From assembly GCF_007176755.1 (NCBI RefSeq), contig NZ_BJTV01000025.1:1-64000 (forward strand): DNA of 64,000 nt. The letters are read 5' to 3'. Made by a program: the position numbers and the translations under genes. The DNA comes from Streptomyces sp. 1-11 (GTDB taxonomy: Bacteria > Actinomycetota > Actinomycetes > Streptomycetales > Streptomycetaceae). Shown piece by piece: positions 51,112-59,037 of this stretch (position 1 is its first letter; each line of letters starts with the position of its first letter). The notes beneath the pieces are model-generated. The model was not told where the DNA came from and did not search any database. It was given only the letters and a program-made list of their open reading frames with translations.

Positions 51112-52533
51112 TCAGCTCCCCGCCGACCGCACGAGCGCGACCGCGGTGCGCAGCATGATGCAGACGTCCTGCCACAGCGACCAGTTGTCGATGTAGGCGT
51201 TGTCGAAACGGGCCCGGTCCTCGATGGAGGTGTCGCCGCGCAGACCGTTGATCTGGGCGAGGCCGGTGATGCCGGTCCGCATGCGGTGACGGTCCGCGTA
51301 GCCGGGGTGGGCCTGGCTGAACAGGGAGACGAAGTAGGGCCGTTCGGGGCGCGGCCCGACCAGGCTCATGTCGCCCCGGAAGACGTTCCAGAGCTGCGGC
51401 AGCTCGTCCAGCGAACTCACCCGGAGGAAGCGGCAGAACGGGGTCATGTCGCGCTCGCCCGCCACGCTCCACCGGGTGGCCGCCTCGTGCTGGTCGACCG
51501 GGCGGTGGGTGCGGAACTTCAGCAGCGTGAAGGGGCGCCCGTCCTTGCCGATGCGCTCCTGCCGGAACAGCACGCCGGGACCGTCGGTGAGCCGGAGCAC
51601 CACCGCGCACAGCAGCAGCACCGGCGAGACCGGCAGCAGCAGCGCCCCCGACACCAGCACGTCCAGCAGCCGCTTGCCGAGGCTGCCGGGCCGCCCCGGA
51701 CCCAGGTCGAGCCGGCGCACGGCGAACCCGGCGAGCTGGTCGCTCGTCCCGTGCGCCGGGCGTTCCGCGTCCAGTTCCCACACCGTGCAGCCCGCCTCGA
51801 GGAGTCTCCGCGTCAACGGCTCCTGTCCGTTGCGCATGGCCGGGGCGATGCTGAGGACGTCCCGTACGCCGTTCTGGATGAGCGCCCGCCCCACCTCCTC
51901 CTCCGTGGTGAGCACGGGCAGTCCGCCCGGGTCCCCGGAGTGTTCGGCGACCACGCCCACCGGCCGCACCCCGCAGCGCGGATGCCGCAGCAGCGCCGCG
52001 GCCACCCGCTGCGAGGTCGCGGCGGGGCCGACGACCAGCGCCGGACGCGGACGGCCGGCCAGGACGGCGCGGCGCCGCCAGTGCACCGCGCCGCGCCCCG
52101 CGCAGGCCGCCGCGGCGTGCAGCGTCCAGCCCAGCAGCAGACTGCGGGCGGACAGCGCCAGACCCGGGTCGTAAGCGGCGCACAGTGCGGCCAGCGCGAG
52201 CCAGGTGACCGCGATCCGGCCGCAGACAGAGGGCAGTTCGTCGAGTACGCCGAGCACGGGCCGCACCGCGCGCGGCTGCAGCACTATGGCTCCGGCCACC
52301 AGTACGGCGACCAGTAACGGGCTGTGGACGGCGCCCTCCAGGGCGAGCGCGCCCACCAGTGCGGCGAGCAGGTCGGCGGCGAGCAGCGGCAGCGGCGAGG
52401 TGGGCCGCGCTGGCGACCGGCGCACCGGGAACAGGGACCCGCCGGTGGCGCGCGCGGGCAGCACCGAGAGGGGCGAGAGTCCGTGGTCCCAGGGCTGGGC
52501 GCCGGGGGATGGGACGGTACTTTCCGCGGTCAC
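51112..52533 (-). CDS. Polyprenyl glycosylphosphotransferase (exopolysaccharide initiating enzyme)
   Basis: A 473-residue WbaP/ExoY-type enzyme that starts polymer synthesis by putting sugar-1-phosphate on undecaprenyl phosphate. The N-terminal half has about four helices and a Rossmann-like cytoplasmic domain (ALVVGPAATSQRVAAALL). The C-terminal transferase domain has KRLLDVLVSGALLLPVSP, GKDGRPFTLLKFRTHR and DELPQLWNVFRGDMSLVGPRPE. The GTG is fixed by a 4-bp overlap with the upstream glycosyltransferase. Confidence 0.92.
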   Translation of the reverse strand: MTAESTVPSPGAQPWDHGLSPLSVLPARATGGSLFPVRRSPARPTSPLPLLAADLLAALVGALALEGAVHSPLLVAVLVAGAIVLQPRAVRPVLGVLDELPSVCGRIAVTWLALAALCAAYDPGLALSARSLLLGWTLHAAAACAGRGAVHWRRRAVLAGRPRPALVVGPAATSQRVAAALLRHPRCGVRPVGVVAEHSGDPGGLPVLTTEEEVGRALIQNGVRDVLSIAPAMRNGQEPLTRRLLEAGCTVWELDAERPAHGTSDQLAGFAVRRLDLGPGRPGSLGKRLLDVLVSGALLLPVSPVLLLCAVVLRLTDGPGVLFRQERIGKDGRPFTLLKFRTHRPVDQHEAATRWSVAGERDMTPFCRFLRVSSLDELPQLWNVFRGDMSLVGPRPERPYFVSLFSQAHPGYADRHRMRTGITGLAQINGLRGDTSIEDRARFDNAYIDNWSLWQDVCIMLRTAVALVRSAGS

Positions 52534-53723
52534 GAGTGGATGGACTCCCTGCGCTCGAAGGACACGGGTGGCCGGGGGCCGAGCAGTTCGCGGTACAGGT
52601 CCGCGACCCGCTCGGCGGTGTGCCGCACGTCGTGAGTGGACAGGACGTGCCGGCGCCCCTGGTCCGCGAGCGCGGCGCGCAGGGGTGCGTCGGTGAGCAG
52701 CGCGGTGACGGCTCCGGCCAGCGCCGCGGGGTCCGCCGCCGGTACCAGACAGCGGTCCGCGAGCGCCGGCGGCAGGCTCTCCCGGGCGCCGTCGACGTCG
52801 GTGAGCACGACGGGCCGCCCGCAGGCCAGCGCCTCCAGCGGGGCGAGGGCCATGCCCTCCCAGCGCGAGGGCAGGACCACCAGGTCGGCGGCCCGGTACC
52901 AGGGCACCGTGTCGGCGACCGCGCCCACGAGCCGGACCGAGGGGTGCGCCCGCGCGCGCAGCGCGTCCCGGTCGGGTCCGTCGCCGACCAGCGCCAGCCG
53001 GGCGTCCGGCACCGCGCACCGGATCCGCTCCCAGGCGCGCAGCAGCACGTCCTGGCCCTTCTGCCGGCACAGCCGCCCGACGCAGACGACGAGCGGTGCG
53101 GACGGACCGAGGTCCGGCAGGAGCGCGGCCCTGGCGGTGGCGGTGGCGGCGGGACCCGCTGCGGCGGGCGTGGGTGCGGGGGAGAAGCGGCCGGTGTCGA
53201 TACCGTTGGGGATGACGGCGTACGAGGCGTGCACCCCGGCGCGTTCCCCGGTCGCCCGCTCCGCCTCGCTGACGCACACGATGCGGTCGGCCCACCGGGC
53301 GCCCCAGCGTTCCCAGCGCAGTGCGAGGCCCGCGGTCACCCCGCCGACGGCCTCGAACGACCATGCGTGCGGCTGGAACACGGTCGGGATGCGGCCGCGT
53401 ACCGCCAGCCGGGCGGCGAGCCCGGCCTTTGCGCTGTGCGCGTGCACCAGTTCGGGCCGTACCTCTTCGATCAGATGTGCCAACCGCCGTACCTCGCCGG
53501 CCAGTCCCGGGCCCGGGGACCGCGCGGCCCGCCACGGCCGGAAGCCGGCGCCCAGCCCGCGCAGCTCCGCGCCCAGTTCACCGCCGGGACAGCCGGCCGT
53601 GACCCGCGTGCCCGCGGCGAGCTGGGCCCGCGCGAGATCGAGCACGACACGGGCGACCCCACCGTCGACGGGTTGCGCGATGTGCAGGACCCGCGGCCGA
53701 GGATCGGGTGCTGGCTGGTGCAT
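52530..53723 (-). CDS. Glycosyltransferase (GT4-like), first gene of the exopolysaccharide operon
   Basis: A 397-residue GT-B enzyme. The N-terminal domain begins RVLHIAQPVDGGVARVVLDLA and contains VHAHSAKAGLAARLA. The C-terminal domain has VCVGRLCRQKGQDVLLRAWERI and the E-x7-E motif in PSRWEGMALAPLEALACGRPVV. It heads a leftward operon of eight genes in which every junction is an overlap or a 3-bp gap. It is divergent from the chpF-like chaplin across 405 bp. Confidence 0.9.
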   Translation of the reverse strand: MHQPAPDPRPRVLHIAQPVDGGVARVVLDLARAQLAAGTRVTAGCPGGELGAELRGLGAGFRPWRAARSPGPGLAGEVRRLAHLIEEVRPELVHAHSAKAGLAARLAVRGRIPTVFQPHAWSFEAVGGVTAGLALRWERWGARWADRIVCVSEAERATGERAGVHASYAVIPNGIDTGRFSPAPTPAAAGPAATATARAALLPDLGPSAPLVVCVGRLCRQKGQDVLLRAWERIRCAVPDARLALVGDGPDRDALRARAHPSVRLVGAVADTVPWYRAADLVVLPSRWEGMALAPLEALACGRPVVLTDVDGARESLPPALADRCLVPAADPAALAGAVTALLTDAPLRAALADQGRRHVLSTHDVRHTAERVADLYRELLGPRPPVSFERRESIHS

Positions 53724-54045
53724 GCGCGGGTTCCTCGCTCAGGGGCGCTCGGGGCTGCGGGTGGGTACGCGTGTGGTGCCGGCGCGTCCGCGGCCACGAG
53801 GAGTGCGCCGGTCCACGTCATATACGGAGCAACGAGCCGGTGGCCCGGCTGGTCACCACCGACCGGGCCGGGCCTGGTCGTCGTCGAACACAGGTGCCAG
53901 GCGGCGAATGGGGTACGCCGTCCGCCCTCTCCTTCGTGGTGGAGAGGGCAGCAACTCTATGAGGCGTTGGGATTAATCCGAAGAAACCGGACAAGTGTGT
54001 CTGATTCGTGAAGGGGTGCTTCGGTGCACATCACCCCTTTGGCGG
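53724..54045. other. Divergent regulatory region between the exopolysaccharide operon and a chaplin
   Basis: About 400 bp lie between the two starts and hold no supported gene. The right end carries the BldN-like chaplin promoter (listed separately). A promoter for the leftward operon must lie here, but I could not identify hexamers with confidence. AT-richer patches at 53815-53835 and 53955-54010 are candidates. Confidence 0.5.
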
Positions 54046-54073
54046 CGGAACCCCGGCCGGTGCCACGCGTTGA
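54046..54073 (+). promoter_or_regulatory. BldN-type promoter of a chaplin gene
   Basis: CGGAAC (54046-54051), a 16-bp spacer and CGTTGA (54068-54073) match 5/6 and 6/6 of the BldN sigma-factor hexamers as I recall them (CGTAAC/CGTTGA). Chaplin genes are established BldN targets in S. coelicolor. The start codon lies 55 bp downstream. Confidence 0.7.
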
Positions 54074-54128
54074 CACAGCGCTGGGCATTCCGCCCGGATG
54101 TGTGTCGATCCCCAAGGAGCACTTCTCC

Positions 54129-54368
54129 ATGTCGCGTATCGCGAAGGGTCTGGTTCTGACCTCCGCCGCCGTCGCGGCCGTCGCCGGCGGCGTCGGCGTG
54201 GCCGCCGCCGACTCGGGTGCGGACGGTCTCGCCGCCAACTCCCCGGGCGTGCTGTCGGGCAACGTCATCGAGGCCCCGATCCACGTGCCGGTCAACGTCT
54301 GCGGCGACACCGTCGACGTCATCGGCCTGCTGAACCCCGCGTTCGGCAGCGGCTGCGAAAACGACTGA
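54129..54368 (+). CDS. chpF: Short chaplin
   Basis: A 79-residue secreted chaplin with signal peptide (GLVLTSAAVAAVAGGVGVAAA) and one chaplin domain (ANSPGVLSGNVIEAPIHVPVNVCG, LLNPAFGSGC), both Cys present. It is predicted to be secreted and to assemble into surface amyloid on aerial hyphae. The ATG has AAGGAG at 9-10 bases; open frame upstream is untranslated leader. A BldN-like promoter precedes it and a long hairpin follows, so it is a single-gene unit. The chpF label rests on remembered gene order near the melC genes and is tentative. Confidence 0.92.
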   Translation: MSRIAKGLVLTSAAVAAVAGGVGVAAADSGADGLAANSPGVLSGNVIEAPIHVPVNVCGDTVDVIGLLNPAFGSGCEND

Positions 54369-54390
54369 CGCCGGGACCCGCGCCCTTTCG

Positions 54391-54431
54391 CCGGCCGTCC
54401 GCCCGTGCCTCGTGCACGGACGGGCGGCCGG
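54391..54431 (+). terminator. Chaplin terminator hairpin
   Basis: An 18-bp stem with one wobble and one mismatch (54391-54408 and 54414-54431) and a 5-nt loop lies 22 bp after the chaplin stop. Confidence 0.8.
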
Positions 54432-54540
54432 TTCGCGTGCCGCCTCCCCCGGATGCACCACCCGGGCCGTGAGCGGTTGCGGTACGCCACCGGCGGTCCA
54501 ACGGTGGGCTGAGACCCCAGCCCCGCCGAAAGGAACCCGC

Positions 54541-55476
54541 ATGCGCGCGCTGCCCACGAGCCGTCTCGCGTCCGCCGCCCTCTGCGCCGCCCTCCTGGTC
54601 GGCATCGCCGGCTCGGCCGCCGTCGCCACCGACCTGGCCGGGGAGCGCACCCGCACGGCCCGGCACCCGGCCGTGCCCGGCGCGGACGCGCTGCTCGCCC
54701 GGATCAAGGCGCTCAGCGACACCGGCTCCGTCCCCGCGCCGGTGGCGGAACTGCTCGAACGTTCGCTCCGTGAGGCCCGGCTGACGCCGGGTGAGGCACA
54801 CCGACTCGGCGAGGCGGCCAAGCGCGCCGTCACCGAGGCGGCCACCGGGACTCCGGCTGCCGCCGCCGCACCGACCGCCGCCGCCGTGCCCGCCGAGCCG
54901 CCCGCGGCGGTGACGCCCACGGCTCCGGCGGCCACGCCCACCAATGCCGTGGCGCCCTCCGCCGACGCGTCGCTGTCCTCCGCCGCGTCGCCCTCCATGA
55001 CCGCCACACCCCCGGCGGCGACGCCTTCCACGCCGGTGAGGCCCCCGGCTGCCACGCCTTCCGCTGCCACGCCTTCCACGGCGGCCGGTGCCGTGGTTCC
55101 CGCCCTGCCCGCCCTGCCCGCCGTGCCTGCCGTGCCTGCCGTGCCTGCCGGGTCCGCCCTCGGCACCCTGACCCAGACCCTCGGCCTGCCCGCCCCCGCA
55201 CCGGTCCCGCCGGCCGCCGGCGGTTCCGCCCGCCTGGCGGCGCCCGCCGCCCCGGACACCGCGAGCGACGCGCTCGCCAAGCTGACCGGCGCGATCGACG
55301 CCCTGGTGAAGGCCGTCGTCTCCAGCCTCGACGACGTACTGCCCGCCGCCACCGGTGTGGTGAACGGCCTGTTGGGCCTCCTCAAGCCGGTCCTCCCGGG
55401 CGCCGGGACACCCACCCCCGCCCCGAGCGCGGCCCTGCCCGGCCTGCCGTCGGTCCCGGCGCTCCCGGCCGGGTGA
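54541..55476 (+). CDS. Secreted Ala/Pro-rich protein of unknown function
   Basis: A 311-residue predicted secreted protein. The signal peptide is LASAALCAALLVGIAGSAAVA. Residues 45-100 are a charged helical domain (DALLARIKALSDTGSVPAPVAELLERSLREARLTPGEAHRL). Residues 100-215 are low-complexity Ala/Pro/Thr, including PALPALPAVPAVPAVP-like repeats. Residues 255-290 are an amphipathic helix (SDALAKLTGAIDALVKAVVSSLDDVLPAA), and a Pro-rich end follows. There is no sorting signal or Cys. A GAAAGGAA element precedes the ATG. The extended linker suggests a wall-spanning secreted protein. I do not recognise the family. Confidence 0.75.
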   Translation: MRALPTSRLASAALCAALLVGIAGSAAVATDLAGERTRTARHPAVPGADALLARIKALSDTGSVPAPVAELLERSLREARLTPGEAHRLGEAAKRAVTEAATGTPAAAAAPTAAAVPAEPPAAVTPTAPAATPTNAVAPSADASLSSAASPSMTATPPAATPSTPVRPPAATPSAATPSTAAGAVVPALPALPAVPAVPAVPAGSALGTLTQTLGLPAPAPVPPAAGGSARLAAPAAPDTASDALAKLTGAIDALVKAVVSSLDDVLPAATGVVNGLLGLLKPVLPGAGTPTPAPSAALPGLPSVPALPAG

Positions 55477-55654
55477 CGGCTCCCACGCCTGAGCCCCGGC
55501 CGACGTGCCCGCCGGCGCACGGTGGCCGGGGCGTCGCGCTGCCCGACGGCATCTCATATGCCTTTTCGGTACGGGGTTTCCGGCCCGGCGGCCACTCGTT
55601 AGGCACGGTGTCAGATCGCTCCGGGTGACGTGAGTTGCCGAAGGAAGGAACACG

Positions 55655-55945
55655 ATGAAGTCCCTGAAGGCCGCCGCTGTCATTGCCGGTTCCATGGCCG
55701 TCGTCGGCGCCGCCGCGCCCGCGTTCGCCCAGAACTCGGCCGACCTCAGGCCCACCAGCCTCAACGGCGCGGTGGACACGCTCACCCACCACCCCATCAC
55801 CGTGCACGACGTGATGCCGCTCCAGCACCAGTCGGACGCGCTCAGCACCGAGGACAAGGACTCCGTCCTGCACACGGTCAAGGACGCCACCACCGCCGTG
55901 AACCAGCAGAACCCGCTGCTCGGCGGCATGCCCCTGCAGGGCTGA
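55655..55945 (+). CDS. Small secreted protein of unknown function
   Basis: A 96-residue protein with a clear signal peptide (MKSLKAAAVIAGSMAVVGAAAPAFA) and a mature part of about 71 residues (QNSADLRPTSLNGAVDTLTHHPITVHDVMPLQHQSDALSTEDKDSVL...). It has no Cys, four His in the first half (HH, VHD, QHQ) and a short hydrophobic tail LLGGMPLQG. AAGGAAGG precedes the ATG. It is neither a chaplin nor a rodlin by composition. Its place directly before the tyrosinase pair and its His content make a copper-related or surface role conceivable, without evidence. Confidence 0.78.
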   Translation: MKSLKAAAVIAGSMAVVGAAAPAFAQNSADLRPTSLNGAVDTLTHHPITVHDVMPLQHQSDALSTEDKDSVLHTVKDATTAVNQQNPLLGGMPLQG

Positions 55946-56216
55946 CCCACCGGCGACGCGCTGGAACCGGGCCGGTACCGCACCCCGCGGGACCGGCCTT
56001 CGGTGTGTCCGAGGCCGCTTCCCCCGATCGTGTGGAGCGGTTCCCGGCGCTGGGCCGACGGGGTGAGAGGCCGCAGGGCCGCACCGCACCCCGCCGGGCA
56101 GGGGCAACCGGCCGCGTCCCGCACCCCGTGTACCGCCGGATGGCCCTCACCGGTGACTCGGCACCGGTCCCGCCGGTTACCGATAGGGACATCGGATCCC
56201 GATCGAGGAGTGAGAG

Positions 56217-56705
56217 ATGGTCGTCGGTGCCGGAGGCGTCGCGGTGGGGGCGAATCAGCAGGTGGTGGCGGGCGGCCGCAGAACGTCCCGCAGAGAGGCG
56301 GCCCGGGTGCTGCTGGCCACCGGAGCCGCCCTGGCGCTCGCCCCGGTCGTCGCCGCGTCGCGCCCTCTGCCGGCCGGGCAGGGCCGCGGGCGCAGCTCCT
56401 TCGACGAGACCTACCGGGGCCGCCGCATCCAGGGCGCCCTGGTGCCGATCGCCGGACGGCGCGCGGCCGACGGCGACTGGGAGGTCACCATCGACGGCCG
56501 CCCGCTGCACCTGATGCGCCGGGCCGACGGCACCTGGCTCAGCATGGTCGACCACTACGGCTCGTACCCGACCGCGCTGGAGGCGACCCGCGCGGCGGTC
56601 GACGAGATCGGTCCCGGGCAGCACCTGCGCGACCTCGCCCCCGGTCCGGTCGGCGGCGGGATGGCCGGACACCACATGGGAGGGCCGCATGGCGTACGTG
56701 CGTAA
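56217..56705 (+). CDS. melC1: Tyrosinase co-factor (copper chaperone) MelC1
   Basis: A 162-residue caddie protein that delivers copper to tyrosinase and helps its export. A twin-arginine signal is present (GGRRTSRREAARVLLATGAALALAPVVA), so the MelC1-MelC2 complex would leave by the Tat route, carrying signal-less MelC2 along. The conserved domain is FDETYRGRRIQG...VTIDGRPLHLMRRADGTWLSMVDHYGSYPT. A His/Met-rich tail (MAGHHMGGPHG) fits copper handling. It overlaps melC2 by 17 bp. Confidence 0.93.
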   Translation: MVVGAGGVAVGANQQVVAGGRRTSRREAARVLLATGAALALAPVVAASRPLPAGQGRGRSSFDETYRGRRIQGALVPIAGRRAADGDWEVTIDGRPLHLMRRADGTWLSMVDHYGSYPTALEATRAAVDEIGPGQHLRDLAPGPVGGGMAGHHMGGPHGVRA

Positions 56706-57555
56706 GAACGTCAGCACGCTCAGCCGCACCGAGCGCCGCCGGTTCGTCAACGCCCTGCTGGAGCTGAAACGGCGCGGCGAGTACGACGAGTTCGTGCGCA
56801 TGCACATCGCCCACTACGCCGCCGACGGCGAGACCGGGCTGCGCACCGCCCACATGGCCCCGTCCTTCCTGCCCTGGCACCGCCAGTTCCTGCTGGACCT
56901 GGAGCGGGCGCTGCACCGGGTGGACTCCTCGGTGACGGTGCCGTACTGGGACTGGACCCGCAACCGCACGAAGACCTCCGTGCCCTGGACGGCGGACCTG
57001 CTTGGCGGCGACGGACGGCGCTCCGACCGGCAGGTGATGACCGGCCCGTTCGCGTACTCGGCGGGACACTGGACCATCAGGGTGGGGGTCACGGACGGCA
57101 AGTTCCTCACCCGGGACCTGGGCCGTGCCGCCAACCCCATCGCCCTGCCCACCAGGAGCCAGTTGCAGGTGGCCCTCGACGACCCCGTCTACGACGCCAG
57201 GCCCTGGGACTCGACGGCCGCCACCGGGTTCCGCAACAAGCTGGAGGGCTGGGGACCCGGCAGCGGCAGCGCCTCCTGGCGCAACCACAACCGGGTGCAC
57301 CGCTGGGTCGGCGGCGTGATGCTCGGCGGCGCCTCCGTCAACGACCCGGTGTTCTGGCTGCACCACGCCTTCCTCGACCTGCAGTGGCACCGGTGGCAGC
57401 TCGCCCACCGCAACCACCGCTACCTGCCCGCGAGCCCGCCGCCCTCGGGGGACCGGCAGCACGGGCGGATCGTCGCCCGGTTCCAGAAGCTGCCGCCCTG
57501 GGACGTGACGCCGGACCAGCTCGAGGACGTGAGCGGGGTCTACCGGTACGCGTGA
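56689..57555 (+). CDS. melC2: Tyrosinase MelC2
   Basis: A 288-residue type-3 copper oxidase that hydroxylates monophenols and oxidises diphenols to quinones, giving melanin. CuA ligands are His39, His55 (TAHMAPSF) and His64 (LPWHRQF); CuB ligands are His200 and His204 (NHNRVHRWVGG) and His226 (FWLHHAFLD). It lacks its own signal peptide, as expected when exported with MelC1. The ATG lies inside the melC1 3' end after GGAGGG. It is slightly longer than the best-known MelC2 proteins (about 273 residues). Confidence 0.95.
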   Translation: MAYVRKNVSTLSRTERRRFVNALLELKRRGEYDEFVRMHIAHYAADGETGLRTAHMAPSFLPWHRQFLLDLERALHRVDSSVTVPYWDWTRNRTKTSVPWTADLLGGDGRRSDRQVMTGPFAYSAGHWTIRVGVTDGKFLTRDLGRAANPIALPTRSQLQVALDDPVYDARPWDSTAATGFRNKLEGWGPGSGSASWRNHNRVHRWVGGVMLGGASVNDPVFWLHHAFLDLQWHRWQLAHRNHRYLPASPPPSGDRQHGRIVARFQKLPPWDVTPDQLEDVSGVYRYA

Positions 57556-57579
57556 GGTGTGCGAGCGCCGCGGACACGG

Positions 57580-57614
57580 GAAGGGCCCCGGCGCTCGAGG
57601 TGCCGGGGCCCTTC
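57580..57614. terminator. Bidirectional terminator between melC2 and a chaplin
   Basis: A perfect 13-bp stem (57580-57592 and 57602-57614) with a 9-nt loop lies between the convergent melC2 and chaplin stop codons, 24 and 18 bp from them. Confidence 0.82.
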
Positions 57615-57632
57615 GCCGTACGTGCGGCCCGA

Positions 57633-57917
57633 TCAGTTGCCGTAGCCGCCGGATTCGCCCGGGGTCCCCTCGTGGCCGCCGACGTTGCCGCAGACGTCGC
57701 CGAACGCAGGGTTCAGCAGGCCGATGACGTCGGCCGTGTTCCCGCACACGTTCACCGGGACGTGCACCGGAACCTGGGCCGCGTTCCCGGACAGCACGCC
57801 GGCCGAGCCGAGGGCCCCGCCCTCGGCGCCCGCGTCGGCCAGGGCGAGGCCGGCGCCGCCGATCACCACGGCGCCCGTGCCGAGAGCGACGGCAGCCGCC
57901 TTCGCGATGCGAGACAT
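57633..57917 (-). CDS. chpG: Short chaplin with glycine-rich tail
   Basis: A 94-residue chaplin. The signal peptide is AVALGTGAVVIGGAGLALA; the chaplin domain is GSAGVLSGNAAQVPVHVPVNVCG...LLNPAFGDVCG with both Cys. Unlike the other short chaplins here it ends with a 17-residue Gly-rich tail (GGHEGTPGESGGYGN). It converges on the tyrosinase genes, with a shared terminator, and has a BldN-like promoter. The chpG name rests on remembered gene order beside melC and is tentative. Confidence 0.92.
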   Translation of the reverse strand: MSRIAKAAAVALGTGAVVIGGAGLALADAGAEGGALGSAGVLSGNAAQVPVHVPVNVCGNTADVIGLLNPAFGDVCGNVGGHEGTPGESGGYGN

Positions 57918-57973
57918 CAGGTTCTCCTTATTGCTCGGGGGGACGGCGGCAGGACCAGCCGCCGCACTTCCCG

Positions 57974-58001
57974 TTCAACGGCCCGGCCGGGGGCGGGTCA
58001 C
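57974..58001 (-). promoter_or_regulatory. BldN-type promoter of a chaplin gene
   Basis: On the minus strand CGTGAC (58001-57996), a 16-bp spacer and CGTTGA (57979-57974) match 5/6 and 6/6 of recalled BldN hexamers. Spacing equals that of the other chaplin promoter at 54046-54073. The start codon is 57 bp downstream. Confidence 0.7.
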
Positions 58002-58089
58002 GCCGATCCTCGGGGGATCACCCGATCAACGGGGCGCGCGAACGACGGCGCCCGGCGAGGTGCCGGGGCGGCAGCCGGAAGGCACTCCA

Positions 58090-58302
58090 CCGGGCTGCCC
58101 GCCTGCCCTACGGGGCCGTGCTCGGGAGGTGTCGAGCCGGGCCGTCCGCCTGGGCTTCGGGCCGTGCTTGCGAGTGCTGAACCGGGCTGCCCGCCTGCCC
58201 TACGGGGCCGTGCTCGGGAGGTGTTGAGCCGGGCTGTCCATCTGGCCTCCGGGGCCGTAATTGGGAGGCGCCACGCCGGGCCGTCCGCCTAGCCTCCCGG
58301 CC
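58090..58302. repeat. 47-bp noncoding tandem repeat
   Basis: Five degenerate copies begin at 58090, 58137, 58182, 58229 and 58276, each starting CCGGGCTGYCC or CCGGGCCGTCC. Copies 1 and 3 are almost identical; copy 2 is the most diverged. The last copy runs into the start codon of the DUF2087 gene. With the BldN-like promoter it accounts for the gene-free stretch 57918-58302. Confidence 0.8.
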
Positions 58303-59013
58303 ATGACCACCGACTCAGGCACCGACGCCGACACAGCCGCCGACTCGGGCACCGACACCGACCTGGGGCCCAGGGCCGGCTCAGCAGCCGACCCGGGCGA
58401 GGAAGCCGGCGCGGCAGCCGTCCCGGGCGAGGGAGCCGGCGCGGCAGCCGTCCCGGGGGACGGTGACCGCGACGGCCCGGGCGAGCGGGCCCGGCAGATC
58501 ATCGGGCTGCTGGCGGAGGAGCGCCGGCTGCGCGCCCTCGCCGCCGTGGCCCTGGGCGCGGACACACCCGAACGGGTCGCCGAGGCGGCTGGACTGTCCG
58601 CGAAGGACACGGCGCTCGCGCTGCTCCGGCTGCGCGAGCAGGGGGCGGTGACGGACGGCCCGGCGGGAGCACTCGCCGTCTCCTACGGCCTGTTCCGCGA
58701 ACTGGCCCGGCGGGAGCGCCCCGCGCCCAAGGCCGGTAACGGACCGGACGCCGTCCTCGTCACCTTCGTACGGAACGGGCGGCTGGTACGGCTGCCCGCC
58801 CAGTGGGCCCGGAAGAAGCTGGTGCTGCGGCACATCGCCGAGCAGACCTTCGAGCCTGGCGTCGCCTACCCGGAACGGGTCGTGAACGAGCGCCTGCGGG
58901 CCTGGTGCGAGGACTCCGACGGCACCGACCATGTGACGCTCCGGCGCTACCTGGTGGACCTCCACCACCTGCACCGGAGCGAAGGGATCTACCGCCGCCC
59001 GGAAGCCGGCTGA
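58303..59013 (+). CDS. DUF2087 protein with a helix-turn-helix-like domain
   Basis: A 236-residue protein. Residues 1-65 are low-complexity acidic Asp/Gly/Ala sequence with a 10-residue duplication (GAAAVPGEGA). Residues 65-130 form a winged-helix-like ArsR/MarR fold (IIGLLAEERRLRALAAVALGADTPERVAEAAGLSAKDTALALLRL). Residues 145-236 match the DUF2087 pattern (LVTFVRNGRLVRLPAQWARKKLVLRHIAEQ, VNERLRAWCEDSDGTDHVTLRRYLVD). It probably binds DNA or RNA; no target is known. The ATG abuts a tandem repeat and has only a weak ribosome-binding site. Confidence 0.8.
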   Translation: MTTDSGTDADTAADSGTDTDLGPRAGSAADPGEEAGAAAVPGEGAGAAAVPGDGDRDGPGERARQIIGLLAEERRLRALAAVALGADTPERVAEAAGLSAKDTALALLRLREQGAVTDGPAGALAVSYGLFRELARRERPAPKAGNGPDAVLVTFVRNGRLVRLPAQWARKKLVLRHIAEQTFEPGVAYPERVVNERLRAWCEDSDGTDHVTLRRYLVDLHHLHRSEGIYRRPEAG

Positions 59014-59037
59014 GCCGGCCGGGCCCCCGCCGCCGTA

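Noticed and set aside
49772..52183. A single 1,500-residue protein joining the flippase frame to upstream sequence
   Set aside because: The upstream part is a shadow of the polymerase and transferase genes. The 4-bp ATGA overlap at 49771 marks the start.
55655..55945. Rodlin assignment for the small secreted protein
   Set aside because: Rodlins are about 130 residues with a different Asn/Val-rich core and a conserved Cys pair. This protein is 96 residues, has no Cys and a different core.
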